Shown piece after piece: positions 25,600-31,500 of a stretch of DNA of 64,000 nucleotides. The stretch spans positions 1,774,501 to 1,838,500 of the forward strand of contig BSQZ01000001.1 of NCBI GenBank assembly GCA_033239005.1. Reading direction: 5' to 3'. This stretch comes from Lamellibrachia satsuma (Eukaryota; Annelida; Polychaeta; Sabellida; Siboglinidae). Below the pieces are notes generated by a model. That model saw only the letters and a list, made by a program, of their open reading frames with translations. It did not search any database and was not told the DNA's origin. Position numbers and translations under genes: made by a program. Position 1 is the stretch's first letter; every line of letters starts with the position of its first letter.

Positions 25600-28500
25600 C
25601 CTCAGAGAAATCAGGATTGATCGGGTATTATATAAATACTTTTATTATGATTGTTGCTGTGCTGTGTGATCTTTCTATGTAGCTAGTCAAATGATTATTA
25701 TGCTGTGTATTTCTTCCTTAGTTGCCCCGGAGATTGACAGGTCTCCGGCCTTCAGCAAGGCTGCTGCAGAGAAAGGCAGCTCAGCCAAATTGATCTGCAA
25801 GGCTGAAGGTGCCCCAGAGGTGACCTTCAAATGGTTCAAGGTCAGCACTTGTCTGTATTTGAGTCTTATTTAAAGATGATTGAAACTTTAAAGTAAAATA
25901 CATTACATTACAATATACCTACTAACAAGCAATGATACTTTTAAGTAATGAGTGTTGTGCAACAGCAACAACAAAGGGAAAATAATGAGTTGTTAGTACC
26001 ACAGATGTAATGTTTTAATTTAGCTTTTTAACCATTTGAAAACAGTGTGCATCATTATCATAAACAGGAGTAATCTAATTATGGTGGCCCTTGTTTACCT
26101 CTTGTTTACCTCTTGTTTACCTTACTTTTTTCTCTTCACATTACTAATTACTTTCTCAAGATGTCATAGTGGCAGAGTTGATAAATCTCACACATTCTGA
26201 CACAGAATTCACAGGATTTGGATACAACGGGAACAAAGTACTCGGCCGAGGCAAAGAAGGTGGATCTTGTGCACTATGAGTCCGCCATGAAGGTGCATAA
26301 CATCACTGAAGGCGACTACACTAAGTACGTGTGCACGGCGGAGAATGAACTAGGAACTGACACAACGGTCATCTCACTGGATGGAACAAGTGAGTTGGAA
26401 TGATATAGCAATGACCATCAAGACTGTCAACTAATTAATCAGGAAGGAACTAAAACCTCTGATTTGGCTTCTGGCATCAGGTTAAGTCACATGGTTCAAC
26501 AGTTTTCCTCACGTTTCATTGTTCTGCTATATAAAGCTGTACAGAGTCCAGTACAACATCATTGTCATATAAACTGCATGCTCTAACCATTAGGGGGCAG
26601 GACAAGCCCCATTGGGTTAGATAGAGACCACCAGTCATGAATCCACAAAATCTAGGATAGCTTATACCTTTACCCCCGACCCCCATTCCCCTGTGTGGGA
26701 TGTTTTACTACCCCTGGCATAGACACTAGGGAACAACGGCTTTTAGTGTCTCTTCCAAAAGACATACATTGTTGGATGAACAAAATTGCTCAAATTTCAA
26801 AAGAGCGGTAGGTGAACTAACCCCGGTCGTCCCTTTTTTAGAACCCAATGCTCTAACCACTATGCTACTGCACTCCAGTTTTTTAGAACCCAATGCTCTA
26901 ACCACTATGCTACTGCACTCCAGTTTTTTAGAACCCAATGCTCTAACCACTATGCTACTGCACTCCAGTTTTTTTATGCTACTGCACTCCAGTTTTTCTC
27001 ATTTGGATTGTTCATGTACCACTTCAATTTAAATGTTTTGTTTTCCTCAATTGGGTCAGCCCGTCTCTGTCTTCTGCATTTCTTTTCCTCAAATCGCCCA
27101 TGTTCTCATAGTGCTGCCAATGTCTCAGTTCCAGTCCGTCTTCACTGTTTGCTTCAATCCTCGCATCCAAGTAGCCAACATGGTAACAGTTTATATGACT
27201 TTCTATCTGATCAGCCAATATTCCTGTTTCCAGGATCACATACATTTGACACAATTTCCTAATGTTCTGTGCATTGTCTGTTGGTGTTTGTGCTCTGTCA
27301 GTCAACATTTAAAATGTCATAAATAGATTGATGTTATTATTAAATTTTTTATTTGAATATAATTGTCAGTGTTGAAAAGTACGGTATTAAGCCCCTCCTA
27401 CCCAAGTGTTCCATGACAGATTCAAGACAGCTTTTCCAAATGTAGTTTGTTTGACTCAAGTGAAGTCCATATAGTAGTCCTGGTTTTCAAATGGCTGCCT
27501 TGCATAGCAGTATTACGCATTCACCAGTTGCTGTCTATTAAACTTTTCAACATGCATGTGTGCACATTGCATGCAGGCATTATGTACTTTCCCTTTTACT
27601 CCACAGAACGTCAGCCAACAGAATCAGCATAGACATCACCGTCCTTCTGTCTCTGTTCACAGGTATTCCTGATCCTCCATATGATATGAAGTTTGTAAAT
27701 GCCACACACAACAGTATCACACTGCAGTGGACGGCCGGCTTTGATGGTGGCTCCCTCCAGTGGTTCCAGGTGCGATACAGCGAGACAGGAGAGGAGGGTC
27801 AGAAGTATGAAGATGTCATGCCGCCGAACTCTGCTGTCTACACCATCAAAGGTATGTGTCATCTGCTTAAAGGTGCACAGGTACAACATATGTGACCTAA
27901 TTCATTAGCGTAAATAGTACCTATAATATGTTTTTATTCTGTATCAAGTCTGTTAATTCTGAGACCCAGGATGTTGTGTTTAGACAAACAGACATTGTGA
28001 ATATGTAACAATATTAATAATAATACTATATTATGGCGAATAATATAAGTACAATGTATTACACTTCTTTTTACCCTTTGTTCAACAATTTTATAGTTAC
28101 GTAATATTGTAATGGTATCACTGCTTCCATTATGTTTGTCTGTTGTTGAATAAAGATTCATTTACATATTAAGATTGAGTATGATGTGTTATTTACTGCC
28201 TACAACTGAACCACCATGTTGTCATATAGAGCTGAAGCTCGGAACTGAATACGAGATGACAGTTCGAGCTATTAACAAACTGGGAGAGAGTGCATTCCAG
28301 AAGGGAACCGTCATGGCAAAGACGTTAGGTAAAAAACTCACGTTCAATGGGTTGTACAAGATAGTTGTCTAATGTGTCTTGATTTCTTTATATTGCACAT
28401 CTGTATTATTCCCTATGCTCTAGTTGTTCAGCATTTATCCAGAGCAGTTCTGTGTTGATAAACTGAGTTTCTTTGTAACATTTTCAAGCACTATCAAGTT

Positions 28501-31500
28501 TGTGCTTTCAAGTGTTTGGTGTGAACAGTCACAGAGAGTTTGTATAAAACCGCAGCTGTATTTATTAACATTTAAAAATCCATCAAGCGCTGGGTAAAAA
28601 TTGCATTTAATGATAATAGGAATCTATATAGACCAGAATCCACAATAAAATGCTCTTGGGTGCTTTACATAAAATAAATATATATTGAGAGACATGATAT
28701 TCTCACTGGTCGTTGTGTCTCCAGCGGTGGCTCCAACCCTTGATGACAGTTCAGGAGATGACACTCCTCTCATCATCATCTTGACCGTCTGCATCATCGG
28801 GATGATCCTCCTCGCTCTCAACATCCTCCTCATCCTCTTCTTCGTCCGCAGGAGGAAGAAGAAACTGGAGAAAGGTTTGGGCTTTATGCATGTACCATCT
28901 TTGAAATTATGAGATGGATAAAATTAACACAAACCAGCAAACTTACAGAACTTAGACATCTTATTTACCTCACAACAAACTTAGTGGAATTCTCCGAATA
29001 TGCAGAAATTTTGTGTGAGGTAAATAAATGTCATCTCAGATAAAAACCATCTCAAGAAACCAGAATGTACATCCATTCAAGGATTTATAGAACTGTATCT
29101 CCAAACAGTGAGAGAGAATAATATAATATAGATTTTATTTTAATCACTATAAAGTTTACTTACTACAACATTTCAGCAACCAGAGGCTGCTTTCTTCACA
29201 AACTGAATGCTGGGATGAACTAAGTCATCCCAGAATTAATTTCCTGAAGAAGGCAGCCAGCGGTTGCCAGAACATTGTAGAAAGAAAATCTATAAGTTAT
29301 TTATAATCGCACCAGTATTTTTCATATCACTAAGATATTCTGTGAAGAATCTTCCTAATTGAAATCCGTTTACATGTCACTGCTACAAACCTTCCTCTAT
29401 GTTTCAAGCACCAGTAGTGGTCACAGCATCTGTTTGACTGTGTATTACTTGTCATGACCCACAGAGGCGAGTGAGAGCTGCAGTCGAGCCAACACTGTTG
29501 AGATGTTCTCAGCCCCTACAGTGACGGAGGACTCCAAGAGCTTCGCCTCGTACGACCGCCGCAGTGTGGGAGAGTACCCCGACGACTACCGCACATACGA
29601 CGTAAGTTATTCACCAGCAGCAGTTATCTACAAGTTGTTTTTAACAAGTTAAATCCTTTCTAGATCATTTGAGTTCTTTAGAGACAGGTTTCCTTGGCAT
29701 AAACTGATGAGACTTTATATTACTGTTACTCCTTAGCAAGGGGGTAGTCAGGGTCAACCCTGAAGCTGTAACACTCATTTATAAGGTTCAGGTGGGAAAT
29801 ATGGTGTGAAGTTTGCTGCGGCTTTATATGGCGGCAAGAAGATTTAAACCCGTGTTCTGTTGAGAGTCCAGTGCTGTACCAGTGTGCTACTGCGGCTTTC
29901 TATCTATAAATATTGTGATAGATAGCAACAACTAAACATGAAAGAGTGAAATAGACAGACATAAAATAAAAGATTGGCAACTTGAAAGTTGTTTTTACCC
30001 TCTTAAACTGTTGCAATGTTTCTCTGACAGAGCCTGAATAAATAAATGTGAAACCAAACATCTGCCACTACTGAACAGGATGAAGATGAAATGAAGAGGT
30101 TCCTTCCATCCATGTACACTCCTGATGGGTATCAACGGGGCCCACCCCCAGGCATGTACCCTCCTCCGAGGGGTGAACTGCGCCCCCCATCCCCACACGT
30201 TGACCACCAGCGTAGCTTCATGATTGGGAAAGGGAGTCGCGATCCGATCTACCTGAATGAGCAGATGGCAGCCGAACAGGGCTGGGAGCCGCGTGGCATG
30301 GGTACGAAATAACATTTCGGCATTATCTGAAGACTTATCTATTTAATTTTGCTTACCTTTAGCTCATTAAAATTTTGGTTTGGCTGGATAGAAGTTTCTG
30401 TATTGTATGCTTCTCCCCATGTTCCAACTTCTTTCACTCCATCCTGCAGACTTTATTTTATGGGGCTTTTTCTAATTTAAATATTTGCATCCACTTTTCT
30501 TTCGCCACATCAATTTATTAATTATATATATATATACATACATGTTTTATTCATAGACATTTATTATCTATTTTACTCATTGCAATTTTATTATTAATTA
30601 ATTATATAAAGTTCTTTGAGGTTTTTTAGGATATTGTTCTACAAGAATTATTATTATATTTAATCTACCTTTTATCATAAAAAATTCGAGCTGACCCCTT
30701 TCTGAATTTAGTAACCTGGATCTTAATGGCCATCCATGTACCATCATTGACTTCTGTATTAAAAAACAATGTTATAAATACAGCTCCAGGTCCATACGGA
30801 CCGCCAGTCATGATGCCACACAGACCGCCATCTGTGGAGCTGCGAGACGACACCATGGACTATGCCGACCAACTACGCAAGCGCCAGATGTATCCAGGTG
30901 GACCCCCTGTGAGTCACTTGAAGGTCATTCCTTATTTAGTTTTGATGAAATTATCAGAAAAAGTAATAAATTTTTGACCAGATCCAGGTAAAATTTAGTA
31001 AAGAAATTTCAAAACTGGTCTGGCTCTACATAGTGTAACATAATGTAACATAGTGTAACATAATGTAACAGTGTAACATAATGTAACATGGTATAACATA
31101 ATGTAACATAGTGTAACATAATGTAACACAATGTAACATGGTGTAACATAATGTAACATAGTGTAACATAATGCTGTTCACACTTTTGCAAGTGTCCTGA
31201 TTTAATGTGCAGGGTCTCAACACTAAAATTTTCATGGTGAAAAAAGTTTCAGTTTCCTTCTATTACCCAGGCCCTATGGTAATGCTGTGTAGCATGGTTG
31301 CTTTATAAAATCATACAGAACTTCTCTAATAATTGTAAAAATATAACACTATGATAATAAATATGTCACATCATTTAACCATGGGGATATTGCTACCTGA
31401 ATTTCACCAAAACAGAAAACATTTCAGTGTTTTCATCCCGCTACCAGATAATTACTCACTGGCTATAATGTCCTATACCCAGTGAGACAAAGGTAGCTAT

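Noticed and set aside
26860..26990. tRNA genes
   Set aside because: A-box- and B-box-like sequences belong to SINE heads. No complete cloverleaf with intact acceptor stem was seen.
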